Positions 1-8,323 of a DNA stretch of 18,435 nt are shown here, one piece after another. Made by a program: the position numbers and the translations under genes. The stretch comes from Pseudomonadota bacterium. GTDB taxonomy: Bacteria; Bdellovibrionota_C; UBA2361; OMIW01. The DNA is taken from the NCBI GenBank assembly GCA_900299205.1, contig OMIW01000134.1:1-18435 (forward strand). The letters are read 5' to 3'. Below the pieces are notes generated by a model. The model worked only from the letters and a program-made list of their open reading frames with translations. It ran no database searches and was not told the DNA's origin. How positions within the stretch are numbered: position 1 is the first letter of the stretch; every line of letters starts with the position of its first letter.

Positions 1-1454
1 CGGGTGTGTTCAGGGAGGATTACCGAATCGATAAATCCGAGTGAAGCGACCTGCCACGGGTTAGCGAACTCTCGCCGATACGAAGCGACAAGCTCGGCTC
101 GCTTTTCGGGAAGATTACCGGCTTCACGCGCATCCTCAAGTTCACGCTTATTCACGATATTAACGGCTCCCTCGGGGCCCATGACCGCAACCTCAGCAGT
201 TGGGTATGCAAGGTTGACATCGCCCCGCAGGTGCTTTGAGCTCATGACGTCGTATGCGCCTCCATACGCCTTGCGGGTGATAACGGTGACTTTGGGCACG
301 ATTGCTTCTGCGTAGGCATACAGTAACTTTGCACCATGTCTTATTATGCCGGTGTGTTCCTGATTGACCCCGGGGAGAAATCCTGGCACATCAACGAGGG
401 TCAGCAGAGGTATCGCGAATGCATCGCAGAATCGAACAAATCGAGCGGCCTTCACGCTTGCATCACAATCGAGACAACCTGCGAGGACCTGAGGTTGATT
501 GGCAACCACACCGATGGGCCATCCATCGAGACGGATAAAGCCGGTGATGATATTCTGGGCAAAGAGAGGTTGAGTTTCGAAGAAGTGGTGCTCGTCGGCG
601 ATCTCTCGGATCAATTCCCGCATATCGTACGGCTTGTTCGGATTCTCGGGAACCATCTTCGTCAGAAGAGGCGATTCCCGACCAGCAATGTCAGTGGTGG
701 GCCGACGAATGACCCCATCGAGATTATTCTGCGGAATAAAAGAGACCAACTCGCGCGCGAGCGCGATAACGTCCTCATCACGGGGGGCAGAGAGGTGAGA
801 TACGCCACTCAACGTACTATGAGGGTGGGCACCTCCAAGGCGTTCTTTGGTTACCTCCTCCTTAGTAACCGCTTTAATGACATCGGGCCCGGTGATAAAC
901 ATGTAGCTGTGATGCTCTGCCATCAGGACAAAATCAGTAATTGCGGGTGAGTACACGGCGCCACCCGCGCACGGTCCCATTATAAGCGAAAGCTGCGGCA
1001 CGACTCCCGACGCGAGGGTGTTTCGCAAAAAGATATCAGCGTATCCGGCGAGGCTCTCAACACCCTCCTGAATACGCGCGCCCCCAGAATCGTTGATCCC
1101 AATAATCGGACAGCCGTTCTGCATCGCCAGATCCATAACTTTACAGATCTTGCGCGCGTGCATCGTGGCGAGCGAACCCCCGAAAACGGTGAAGTCCTGG
1201 GCGAACACAAAGACCTGGCGACCCTCAATGGTGCCATAGCCCGTAATAACACCATCGCCCGGGATCCGCTCGGTGTGCGACGATTGGCTTGTAGCGAGCT
1301 GATCGATCTCCCGAAACGAATCGGGATCGAGTAGTAGGGCGATACGCTCGCGAGCGGTGAGCTTGCCAGCCTCGTGTTGCTTCGCAACTCGTTCCGAGCC
1401 ACCCCCGGCGAGTGCCTGGTTTGTCCTGTCGAGCAGTTCGTCGCGTGATGACAT
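1..1454 (-). CDS. pccB: Acyl-CoA carboxylase carboxyltransferase beta subunit (propionyl/acetyl-CoA type), 3' end cut by window edge
   Basis: The open minus-strand frame gives 484 residues with no stop before the window edge. The ATG at 1454 follows a good Shine-Dalgarno (AGGGAGGT, 4 bases away). Visible family motifs are an N-terminal K-L-T-A-R-E-R-I stretch, the oxyanion-hole segment NDSGGARIQEG, GPCAGGAVYSPA, DVPGFLPG, GIIRHGAKLLYAYAEA and RKAYGGAYDVM. The sequence breaks off in GFIDSVILPEHTR. Family members are about 510-520 residues, so only some 25-35 are missing. The family transfers a carboxyl group from carboxybiotin to acetyl- or propionyl-CoA in the cytoplasm, as a hexamer with a biotin carboxylase subunit. 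A biotin-dependent decarboxylase subunit is the alternative. Substrate preference cannot be read from the sequence. The gene lies 31 bp after the lipoprotein gene, probably in the same transcript. Two long plus-strand frames inside it are shadows. Confidence 0.95.
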   Translation of the reverse strand, partial: MSSRDELLDRTNQALAGGGSERVAKQHEAGKLTARERIALLLDPDSFREIDQLATSQSSHTERIPGDGVITGYGTIEGRQVFVFAQDFTVFGGSLATMHARKICKVMDLAMQNGCPIIGINDSGGARIQEGVESLAGYADIFLRNTLASGVVPQLSLIMGPCAGGAVYSPAITDFVLMAEHHSYMFITGPDVIKAVTKEEVTKERLGGAHPHSTLSGVSHLSAPRDEDVIALARELVSFIPQNNLDGVIRRPTTDIAGRESPLLTKMVPENPNKPYDMRELIREIADEHHFFETQPLFAQNIITGFIRLDGWPIGVVANQPQVLAGCLDCDASVKAARFVRFCDAFAIPLLTLVDVPGFLPGVNQEHTGIIRHGAKLLYAYAEAIVPKVTVITRKAYGGAYDVMSSKHLRGDVNLAYPTAEVAVMGPEGAVNIVNKRELEDAREAGNLPEKRAELVASYRREFANPWQVASLGFIDSVILPEHT

Positions 1455-1485
1455 CGGTACCTCCCTGGTGCGTGATTGTAGTGAC

Positions 1486-2034
1486 TTATGGATGGTTGTC
1501 CGGTGGTAACTTGCCCGCCTTCGGCCCTTTGTCCCCCTTTTCCGCCGAAAGGGCGGTCTCTTCCTCCTTCACGATCTGTTTTGCCAGCCTATCAAGGGCA
1601 GCATCAAACAGGAGCGTGTCAAGATGACGATGCGCCTGAAGAAGTTCGAACGCTTCGCGGTTTTCTCCGTGGAGTTCGTACCACCGAGCGAGAGAACGCC
1701 ACCGGTCTGCGATAAGTGTTGAATCAACTCCCTTGGCTTCGGCCTCGGCAAGAGCCGCACGAGCTCCGACAATATTGTCGCGGTTCACCTCAATATCGAC
1801 GATTAACATGAGATAGAAGTAGGGGTTTTCCCACGAGGGACGATCCTCTACCCCGAGTCGGTGATCGATATGGGCGCGATAGCTTGTTATCGCATCATCG
1901 TACCGCTTAAGTCGAAGCTGCTCTTCCGCTTCGCTAAGGTGGAGTGAGCCCCGCCCAAAGCGGCATCCAGTAATAAGAAAAATTGATGTCAAGGCGACAA
2001 TCAACGAAGCGATGCGGATTGAGGTGATACTCAT
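1486..2034 (-). CDS. Small TPR-like lipoprotein, function unknown
   Basis: The frame encodes 182 residues. The N-terminus is a lipoprotein signal: a short basic stretch, a hydrophobic core (IASLIVALTSIFL) and the lipobox I-T-G-C with Cys24. The residue after the Cys is Arg, so there is no Asp retention signal; this suggests, without proving, outer-membrane sorting. From about residue 33 a tetratricopeptide-like helix pair is visible (AEEQLRLKRYDDAITSYRAHI). The rest is helical and charged and ends in a Lys/Glu-rich tail. I use the ATG at 2034, which places the signal peptide right at the start. An ATG at 2067 would add 11 residues and reduce the gap to the upstream gene to 14 bp. Neither start has a strong ribosome binding site. 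The gene lies between the LpxL-type gene and pccB on the same strand and is probably co-transcribed. I do not recognise a specific family, so the function is open. Confidence 0.82.
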   Translation of the reverse strand: MSITSIRIASLIVALTSIFLITGCRFGRGSLHLSEAEEQLRLKRYDDAITSYRAHIDHRLGVEDRPSWENPYFYLMLIVDIEVNRDNIVGARAALAEAEAKGVDSTLIADRWRSLARWYELHGENREAFELLQAHRHLDTLLFDAALDRLAKQIVKEEETALSAEKGDKGPKAGKLPPDNHP

Positions 2035-2081
2035 GATAGATCTTTGTTGGGGGACTGTTTTCGGCATTCCGTCGGGCGATA

Positions 2082-3023
2082 CTATTCGGCTAAGCGGGAC
2101 GAGGCTCGAATAGGCGAAACAGCAGAAGGGATCGAACCTTCGTGAGATACTGATACCGCTTCGCTTTGAATCTCGCCACCCCCCTCTCGTTGCGTGAGCC
2201 ACGCAAGATACTCTGTAGAGGAGAGGGGAGCGGCTTCCACGGGGGACCGCCACCGCTTGTGGATCCACACCCATTGCTCAGGATACTTCCGGATTAATGA
2301 CTCGAGATGGACGTGGTACTCCCTGAGAATGGCCTGAACCGATTTACGCCCGTCGATAGCTCGAATGTCAACGCGGTACGAGAGAGGGCCCGTTCGGACA
2401 AGGAACGCCGAAATGATGCTCGCGCGTGTTCGAAGCGCGATCTCGACAAGGGTCGCGGGGGTTTTTGCAGGATGCCCGAGAAAAGGGACCCATTCACTCC
2501 GCACCGTAGTGTCTTGATCGATCAACGCGGCGATGGTGGCTCCTGAGGTCAGAAGACGGGCGATCTCGCGCCCCCCCGAAAGCCCTGTTCGCCACAGCAT
2601 CGTTACCCCTGACTGGTCGCGAAGTCGCTGAACGAGCCGCTGCGATATCGCACCCCGGACCTCGCGCCCAATCGCGTGAAGCGGCATACCCCGATAATTG
2701 GCATACCCCGAGAAAAGATCCCAGCTTCCCAGATGTCCCGTCAGGGTGACAAGTCCTCGCCCTTCAGCGCGCGCCCTCTCAACGGCATCCCATCCATCAC
2801 AAGTAACCGAGGCGACCTCGAGAACGGAGCGACAGAGCACCCCCTCGATAAGTGACCTCCCGAGATGATCGAATAGTCGCCTCGATGTGGCGGGGGGGGC
2901 CTCGGGGAGAAATCGCGCAAGCTGTCTTTGAGCTACTTGTTTTTCTCGGATCGGAAGATAATAGGCAATCCGCCCCAAGAGCCCACCGAGCGTTATCGCA
3001 GTTGATACGAGCGTTCTTTTCAC
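2082..3023 (-). CDS. LpxL/HtrB-type lysophospholipid acyltransferase
   Basis: This 313-residue protein has the LpxL/LpxM (lipid A biosynthesis acyltransferase) signatures. The catalytic H-x4-D motif lies in TGHLGSWDL (His97, Asp102), there is a DQD at 169-171, and the C-terminal YPEQWVWIHKRW is at 247-258. The family transfers an acyl chain from acyl-ACP to a lipid A precursor or related glycolipid at the inner face of the cytoplasmic membrane. Length and motif order are normal. The last 50 residues are Ser/Pro-rich and probably variable. The ATG at 3023 has GGAGAG about 7 bases upstream. The gene starts 29 bp after the stop of the M50-like gene. Two homopolymers interrupt it: a run of eight C on the coding strand at codons 42-44 (plus coordinates 2892-2899) and seven G near codons 150-152 (2571-2577). 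A PatA-like mannoside acyltransferase is a less likely alternative, because the C-terminal motif is LpxL-like. Confidence 0.9.
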   Translation of the reverse strand: MKRTLVSTAITLGGLLGRIAYYLPIREKQVAQRQLARFLPEAPPATSRRLFDHLGRSLIEGVLCRSVLEVASVTCDGWDAVERARAEGRGLVTLTGHLGSWDLFSGYANYRGMPLHAIGREVRGAISQRLVQRLRDQSGVTMLWRTGLSGGREIARLLTSGATIAALIDQDTTVRSEWVPFLGHPAKTPATLVEIALRTRASIISAFLVRTGPLSYRVDIRAIDGRKSVQAILREYHVHLESLIRKYPEQWVWIHKRWRSPVEAAPLSSTEYLAWLTQREGGGEIQSEAVSVSHEGSIPSAVSPIRASSRLAE

Positions 3024-3052
3024 TGAGTCTCTCCGCGCCGACGATCTCTACC

Positions 3053-4213
3053 TTAATAGGGCATTTCAGGGGGATCTTCCGGCGGCTCCTCCTTCCGGAT
3101 AGCCCCCACGATAAGCACATCGCTCAGGTGCTCGGGGAGGATAATCCCCTCAAAGGTGTTCTCTGTCGAAACCACCACCGCCGCTCCATCTGGGCTTCCT
3201 CCTGCGAGAACTTCTGAGACCGGCGTCTCAAGATTGACGATCTGAGCGGGTGGAGAGGCCAACTCGGCAACCAGCTGCTCCTGTTTGTCTGCGTGAGCCG
3301 CTGCTGAGAGGAGGGTGCGCCTGTCGACCAGCCCGATTATGCGGCCTTGCAAAATCACGGGAAACACATCCTGAAAGGATGATTGTGCGATTCGGAGTGC
3401 TGCTGAGATGGTGACTCCGTGGGTAAACGAGTCAACCCGTTGCGCTGGGCGCATCACCTCTCGCGCACTCATCCCTGCCGCAGCAAGGAGGGCGGTCTCC
3501 TCCATGACGATTTGCATCGAAGCGGAAAGAATCATCAGGCAGAGAAAAAAGAGGGAAAATGGTCCCAGCCAGAGAGAGAGCAGCCCGATGCCGAGAGTGA
3601 TCAGTTGGCCTGACCGGATAAGGCTGAGGGGGGACAGCGCTCCGGTGGGCGCCCTTTGTTGAGAAAGGAATCGGAAGAGCCGTCCCATATCGAGGGGCTC
3701 GAGGGGCAGAAGATTAATAAGCCCCAGCGACGCCTGAATGACGAAGAGGTGCATCATCTGATTGTAAGCAAAAGGTATGGGAGGGCCGGCGTACGGCTCG
3801 ATGGCAAAGCACCAAATCGCGGCGGCAGTTGCGAGGTGGACACCACTCGGAGCGAGGATCGCCATGGCCCCCTTAGTTAAGCTCACTGAGTTCTCAAGCG
3901 GTGGTACCAGAAGACTCCCGGTGCTGGTATCGGCACCGGAGGGGCGCCACCGAGCCATCCCCACCTCGCCAAAAGGCATGAGTGCTATTCCTCGAGGTGG
4001 TTCAGGAAGCTCAGCCCAGCGACTGAGAGCTAGGTGAATGAGGAGGTGCATCACTAGGGATGCAAGCACTGCGAGGCCGAAGAGCACCGCCTGCTGACCG
4101 GTAAACTCCGCCTCTGCTGCCACCACAAGTACAAGGAGGAGGACTGAAAAATGGAGTGCCGTCGGTGTGCCCGCGACTGAGCCAAGCGGAATTGAGGGAA
4201 GGGGAATTCTCAT
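3053..4213 (-). CDS. Site-2-protease (M50)-like membrane protein with CBS pair; catalytic Glu missing
   Basis: The protein has 386 residues from the ATG at 4213. The opening resembles M50 proteins (PSIPLGSVAGTPTALHF). Hydrophobic helices lie near residues 20-33, 40-62, 115-137, 150-170 and 203-235, followed by two CBS-like repeats at roughly 248-305 and 318-372. The zinc-protease motif HExxH should sit in the second helix, but the sequence is H56-L-L-I-H60, so the general-base Glu is Leu. The second metal-ligand motif N-L-L-P-x-x-P-L-D is kept (Asp175), as is the LMPFGEV strand that follows HExxH in this family. The fold is therefore clear, but proteolysis is doubtful. CBS pairs often bind adenine nucleotides, so a ligand-sensing scaffold is possible. 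The gene leads the minus-strand cluster. A GTG at 4252 would extend it by 13 residues but has no ribosome binding site. Confidence 0.85.
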   Translation of the reverse strand: MRIPLPSIPLGSVAGTPTALHFSVLLLVLVVAAEAEFTGQQAVLFGLAVLASLVMHLLIHLALSRWAELPEPPRGIALMPFGEVGMARWRPSGADTSTGSLLVPPLENSVSLTKGAMAILAPSGVHLATAAAIWCFAIEPYAGPPIPFAYNQMMHLFVIQASLGLINLLPLEPLDMGRLFRFLSQQRAPTGALSPLSLIRSGQLITLGIGLLSLWLGPFSLFFLCLMILSASMQIVMEETALLAAAGMSAREVMRPAQRVDSFTHGVTISAALRIAQSSFQDVFPVILQGRIIGLVDRRTLLSAAAHADKQEQLVAELASPPAQIVNLETPVSEVLAGGSPDGAAVVVSTENTFEGIILPEHLSDVLIVGAIRKEEPPEDPPEMPY

Positions 4214-4425
4214 GGCCCTATCGTACCGAAAGATGCTTTCGCAAACAATCACAGGAGGACGGGAAAACCGCCTTTGGTCGGAGTGGTGTTTGGTGAAGCC
4301 ACGGAGCCTTCACGCTCAAAATATGGTCGGGGAGGGTGGTAAAAGAGGGAGACTCACCGAACAAATCGGCGCATCATTAAGGAGATCCCGAAAGGGGTTT
4401 TGCATGTCAGGTCAGGGAGGGGGAG

Positions 4426-5082
4426 ATGGGCGCGAGAGAACGTAAAAAAGGGGATGGATTAAGGCAGGGTAAGCAAAAAGAGCAAGGCCGGCGGCGGGTT
4501 CCTCCTGAACGGCTCGGGCTCGATCATCATCACCAGCTGCTGAGGGATGCCTGCTCTGTGGTGTTGACGGCTATCGGCGAAGATGATCAGCGCGAGGGGT
4601 TGCGTGATACCCCTCAGCGATTTGGTCGGGCAATGCTCGAGATGACCGAGGGGTATCGCCAAACGGCCAGCGATATTGTCGGGGACGCGATTTTTACCGA
4701 AGCGTCAGCCGAGCTAGTCCTTGTGAAGCGGATTGAATTCTACTCACTCTGTGAGCACCATCTTCTCCCATTTTATGGTCATGCCCATGTGGGATATATC
4801 CCCAACGGGAAAATTATCGGACTCTCAAAGATACCCCGGCTGGTGAGGCTTTTCAGCCGTCGCCTTCAGGTTCAGGAGCGGCTTAGCGAACAGATAGCGA
4901 GTGCGATTGATGAGGTTCTTGCCCCCCGAGGTGTGGGGGTCGTCGTCGAAGGGCATCATCTGTGCATGATGATGCGGGGTATTCAGGTGCAGTCCGGGCA
5001 AATGGTAACTTCGGCATTTCGGGGGGAGCTGAAAAAGAACGGGGTCGGCCGAGATGAATTTTTACGAGCTGTCGGACGGTAG
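4426..5082 (+). CDS. folE: GTP cyclohydrolase I
   Basis: This 218-residue protein matches the family's usual length. The signatures are [21 protein letters not shown] at the front, C109-E-H-H112-[29 protein letters not shown]180-MMMRG and TSAFRGEL at the end. Cys109, His112 and Cys180 are the zinc ligands. The enzyme converts GTP to 7,8-dihydroneopterin triphosphate, the first step of tetrahydrofolate synthesis, in the cytoplasm as a decamer. The first 30 residues are a charged Lys/Arg/Gln-rich extension of no recognised function. The ATG at 4426 is preceded by GGGAGGGGGAG, a purine-rich ribosome binding site. The gene diverges from the M50-like cluster across a 212-bp spacer, and the downstream C26 hydrolase follows after 40 bp on the same strand. 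Confidence 0.97.
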   Translation: MGARERKKGDGLRQGKQKEQGRRRVPPERLGLDHHHQLLRDACSVVLTAIGEDDQREGLRDTPQRFGRAMLEMTEGYRQTASDIVGDAIFTEASAELVLVKRIEFYSLCEHHLLPFYGHAHVGYIPNGKIIGLSKIPRLVRLFSRRLQVQERLSEQIASAIDEVLAPRGVGVVVEGHHLCMMMRGIQVQSGQMVTSAFRGELKKNGVGRDEFLRAVGR

Positions 5083-5122
5083 TTGCGAAAAAGGCCGATA
5101 AATCGTAAAATAAGAGGATATT

Positions 5123-6001
5123 TTGAATGACAACCGCGGCAAAGCTGCAATGAATACGTCGAGCGAGCCCTTCTCTTTAGTGCCCACTGGCTCAGACCCC
5201 GATGGCGCGGTACCCCTCGCGCCCCCGTCACCTCCAAAAATAGCCGTTACCTGCTGTAACGAAGGCTCCCCCACCAAGGCACACCCATTTTTCTCGATCC
5301 GATGTTGCTGCGTGTCGGTCGTTCGGCGTCTTGGAGCCGTTCCGTTTCTCGTGCCCCCGATGTTTTGTGAGGCATCGCTATCGGTGCTCTATGATCTTGC
5401 CGATGGCATCCTCATTCCCGGCGGGGCTGATGTGTCTCCCGTTCATTATGGCGGAGAGCCTCATCCTGCCATGGAGCAGCACGATGGTGAGCGAGATCTC
5501 GTGGAGCTCTATCTTGCGAGACGGGCAATTGCGGATAAAAAGCCGCTGCTCGGAATCTGTCGAGGAATGCATGTCATAAATGTCGCTCAAGGGGGCACGC
5601 TCGTGCCTGATCTCGCCGATCATCAGCGAGAGACTCACTGGCCGAAAAATGAAAATCATCACGATTTTGGGTGGCACGAATTGGCCCACGATATCGAGAT
5701 AGTTGACGGGTCGCTTCTTGCTGACCTGCTTGGAATTACTAGGATTCGGACGAACTCCCTCCATCATCAGTGCATTGGTTTCCTCGGTGAGGGGCTTCGG
5801 GTGACTTCGTCGACCTCTGATGGTGTGCCCGAATCGCTCGAAGCCGTGGAGCGTGATAGGTTCCTTCTCGGCGTTCAGAGTCATCCAGAGACGCTATGTA
5901 ACGATATCGTTCCCGCATGGGAGGCTTGCTTTACCGGCCTCATACGGGCCTCAGCCCACTGGCGCGACCAGAGGGCACAGGTGGCTTCTCGGGGGGGCTG
6001 A
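5123..6001 (+). CDS. Class I glutamine amidotransferase-like hydrolase, peptidase C26 (gamma-glutamyl hydrolase / PuuD type)
   Basis: The protein has 292 residues from a TTG start at 5123, chosen because AGAGGA lies 4 bases upstream; the ATG at 5150 has no clear ribosome binding site. The C26 hallmarks are ILIPGGADVSPVHYGG at 97-111, the nucleophile elbow G-I-C146-R-G, MHVINVAQGGTL directly after it, NSLHHQ at 211-216, and S-H254-P-E256 completing the Cys-His-Glu triad. The family hydrolyses gamma-glutamyl amides such as gamma-glutamyl-GABA (PuuD) or folyl-polyglutamates. No polyamine genes are nearby and folE lies 40 bp upstream, so a role with gamma-glutamylated folates or pterins is a reasonable inference. 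The exact substrate is not visible. The first 38 residues are a Pro/Ser-rich extension. A G7 run (5991-5997) sits three bases before the stop codon, so an indel there would change the C-terminus. Confidence 0.88.
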   Translation: MNDNRGKAAMNTSSEPFSLVPTGSDPDGAVPLAPPSPPKIAVTCCNEGSPTKAHPFFSIRCCCVSVVRRLGAVPFLVPPMFCEASLSVLYDLADGILIPGGADVSPVHYGGEPHPAMEQHDGERDLVELYLARRAIADKKPLLGICRGMHVINVAQGGTLVPDLADHQRETHWPKNENHHDFGWHELAHDIEIVDGSLLADLLGITRIRTNSLHHQCIGFLGEGLRVTSSTSDGVPESLEAVERDRFLLGVQSHPETLCNDIVPAWEACFTGLIRASAHWRDQRAQVASRGG

Positions 6002-6040
6002 AAGGCAAGTATGTGCGACTAGCGTCGGTGCTGCTTGCTG

Positions 6041-7012
6041 TCACCCGAGCGGCATGGATGTCGTGGGTTGCGGGATGTTCTCTCGCCCGAGCAGACGAGC
6101 GATAAACTCCGCGAGGTGGGCTGGATGGAAGAGAGGGCCCAGCTCAGGATCGGTGCTCGTCATGTCCTGCTCAAGAAACAGCATCTTGTACAAGGTCTCT
6201 CCCCATTTCTCCCGAAAACGAGTCCGGAACAAATACTCTCGCGCCTCGATCTCGTCCGGATTCTCAATTCCCCATGTTGAGCGTCCTCCAAAGTGGAGGA
6301 TAAGACTGGTCCCGGCGAGAAGTATGGGAAAACCAGCCATGATTGCTCTAAGGCAGTAATCGTAGTCCTCGCCCCCCCCTTTGCCGAACGACTCGTCAAA
6401 TCCACCCACCTCCCGGGTGACAGCGATAGGAATCCTGACACACGAGAAGGGGAGAACCAGCATCACCCGCAGGAGGATATTCTGATTCGTATGAAATTCT
6501 GCAAGCGCTTGAAATCCGTGAAGGTGATTCTCGACATCTGAGAGAGTCATTCGGGGAGAGAGGGTGAACACTGAGGTTGTTCGATCCTCGCCCGGTTTCA
6601 CGATTGCAAGCGCGTACTGGAACTCCCGATTCGTGGCAGGGATTGCGATTGCATCACCACATGCGAGGAGGCTTTCGAGCCATTTTGGGGAAAATATGAG
6701 GTCATTGTTGAGAAAAATCAGATCGCGTCCCAAGCGAAGAGCCTCACCGAGGAGGGTGTTGCCGTTTGTGGCAAATCCTTGGGGTTGGTGAGGGACGATA
6801 CGGGTGATGCGGGGATCGTGAGAGATGGCTAGGTCAGCGGCAGATCCGTCGTTGTCGATGAGGATGACCGTATCGTCCGGGACAAGCGGGGTGTGGGTGA
6901 ATAATGAAGTGAGAGCGAGCTCCGTGTAGTGAAGAGATGGAGCGGTGGATACCATGCCGAGGAGGATGGGAGGTCGGACTTTGGGGCGGAAGATGGGAAG
7001 CATGGGAAGCAT
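6041..7012 (-). CDS. Family 2 glycosyltransferase
   Basis: This 323-residue protein has a GT-A fold. An N-terminal strand (PPILLGMVST) is followed by LIDNDGS at 51-57 for nucleotide-sugar binding, a DXD-like site L-N-N-D at 101-104, and the acceptor-side segment VGGFDESFGKGGGEDYDYCLRA with E-D-Y-D at 215-218, which is typical of rhamnosyl- or galactofuranosyl-like GT2 enzymes. The family moves a sugar from an activated donor onto a glycan at the cytoplasmic face. No other polysaccharide genes are adjacent, so the product is unknown. A run of eight G in the coding strand (plus 6372-6379) encodes the glycines just before the catalytic EDYD. An in-frame TAG lies just upstream of the ATG at 7012. 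A second ATG comes three codons later in a duplicated nonamer, so the start could be either. The gene ends convergently, 39 bp from the C26 gene. Confidence 0.9.
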   Translation of the reverse strand: MLPMLPIFRPKVRPPILLGMVSTAPSLHYTELALTSLFTHTPLVPDDTVILIDNDGSAADLAISHDPRITRIVPHQPQGFATNGNTLLGEALRLGRDLIFLNNDLIFSPKWLESLLACGDAIAIPATNREFQYALAIVKPGEDRTTSVFTLSPRMTLSDVENHLHGFQALAEFHTNQNILLRVMLVLPFSCVRIPIAVTREVGGFDESFGKGGGEDYDYCLRAIMAGFPILLAGTSLILHFGGRSTWGIENPDEIEAREYLFRTRFREKWGETLYKMLFLEQDMTSTDPELGPLFHPAHLAEFIARLLGRENIPQPTTSMPLG

Positions 7013-7087
7013 GGGAACCTAATTCAGACATCGTGGTCTGGATTAGGATAGAATTCGGTTGCGATAGGGACAAGGGCAGATGTGAGG

Positions 7088-8194
7088 TCAGTCCGCGCGG
7101 ACGAAGGTTGAGGGTAAAGATGTGGTCGATGCGAGATAGTTGTTGATGATGCGCTCAACCTCTGTGGGTTCGAGCGTGCTCCCTCTGGCGCGGGGAGATC
7201 CTCCAATAATATCGCTGCCCCCCCATCTATCCAACGAATCATGAGAAATTCCCTCGGCCCTGTTGAGCTCATCGTAAAGATCAGAAATAGGGAAAGAAAT
7301 GAAGGGAGAGATTTTACCTATTGAATACCGAAATACCCCGGCTTTTTTGTCCCCGGGTGATTGTTCCCGAAATGCGATAAATGCTTTCACTCCCGAATGA
7401 TAAACAGCCGCTCGTGCGTCGTAGCCGACCTCTTCGACGAGGGTCCACCCATCCCCTTCACCCTCAGGCCCATTAAACTCGGTATCGAGTTTGATCCTCT
7501 CGCCGTGCCCGTCAATATGCCTGTCGATTCGTTCCCCTACAACGTCAATAATATCTGCTAATTCCTTGCCATCCATGGAAAAGAGACGGCCACTGCGCCT
7601 CGCTTCATTGTAAGGGCGATATATCCAGGCAAGCTCTTGAGCAAATTCTGATTCTGGATCAATCGGGAAAGCACCGGCCGTTCGGTCAAGGAGATCGACA
7701 TTCCGGACGAGACGATTGATACGCCACTCGCTTTTCTCAGCAGACACGCGGGTATGGTTTTTCAGCAACCAGACGGCGGTGCAAACATCTTGATCTGCGT
7801 CATTCACAAATATGCGAAGATGCGGAGCCCCGCCAGCCGAGAATGTGTCCATCAGACCCATTTTGAGGGCAATAAGCACCTGCTCTGTCGTACTCCCTGT
7901 TGCGAGGCGATCTACCCCTTCGTGGTGATTGAAATTAACTCGTGGGCCAGACGGGTCAAATTCAGGGGGGCCGAAGACGATACCGTCGAGCGCGACTGAA
8001 AACTCGGGAGCCCTGGCCTCAAAATCGTCCCACCGGATAACACGCCGGGGAGTAACGAAAAGTTCAACGCCATCTTTGAAGTCGCGATGGTACGTTACTC
8101 CGAGTGCTTCGTGGAGCTGACTCTCCGCACCTGGCCGAGGTAGCTCCCCATTTATTCGGTTTTCCTGAGACGGCATCATGTGAGGTTCAACCAT
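7088..8194 (-). CDS. Unrecognised 368-residue protein with DHH/DHHA1-like motifs
   Basis: I do not recognise a named family. Striking motifs are F-G-P-P-E-F-D at 74-80, V-N-F-N-H-H-E-G-V-D-R at 86-96, N-D-A-D-Q-D at 131-136 followed by VCTAVWLLKNHTR, a central acidic helical region, a strand pair at W-T-L-V-E-E-V-G-Y-D-A-R, and a glycine-rich R-W-G-G-S-D-I-I-G-G-S-P-R near the C-terminus. The His-His pair, the Asp cluster and the late glycine-rich motif resemble, in order, the metal-binding DHH and substrate-binding DHHA1 parts of DHH phosphoesterases. This is an analogy, not an assignment. I use the ATG at 8194; a GTG at 8233 and ATGs at 8179 and 8176 are alternatives. There is no signal peptide or membrane helix, so it is probably cytoplasmic. 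It lies between ppa/HAD and the glycosyltransferase on the same strand, with gaps of 129 and 75 bp, so it may have its own promoter. Confidence 0.85.
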   Translation of the reverse strand: MVEPHMMPSQENRINGELPRPGAESQLHEALGVTYHRDFKDGVELFVTPRRVIRWDDFEARAPEFSVALDGIVFGPPEFDPSGPRVNFNHHEGVDRLATGSTTEQVLIALKMGLMDTFSAGGAPHLRIFVNDADQDVCTAVWLLKNHTRVSAEKSEWRINRLVRNVDLLDRTAGAFPIDPESEFAQELAWIYRPYNEARRSGRLFSMDGKELADIIDVVGERIDRHIDGHGERIKLDTEFNGPEGEGDGWTLVEEVGYDARAAVYHSGVKAFIAFREQSPGDKKAGVFRYSIGKISPFISFPISDLYDELNRAEGISHDSLDRWGGSDIIGGSPRARGSTLEPTEVERIINNYLASTTSLPSTFVRAD

Positions 8195-8323
8195 TCCTCT
8201 CGATAGGCACTGGTTGTTACCCACCCGAGGCACGAGCTTTATTGCCCTTAATAATGATCCTCTCGCCTTCGCTCTGAGTCAATAATTAGACCAAAAGATT
8301 CGGAAGGTCCCACCCCAATAATC

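Noticed and set aside
336-950. 204-codon plus-strand frame, and a 140-codon minus frame at 980-1402
   Set aside because: Both lie inside the carboxyltransferase gene in other frames. The true minus-strand frame carries all family motifs across the whole region.
4214-4425. Riboswitch or tRNA in the divergent spacer between the M50-like gene and folE
   Set aside because: No cloverleaf, conserved riboswitch core or long helix was found by eye in the 212 bp.
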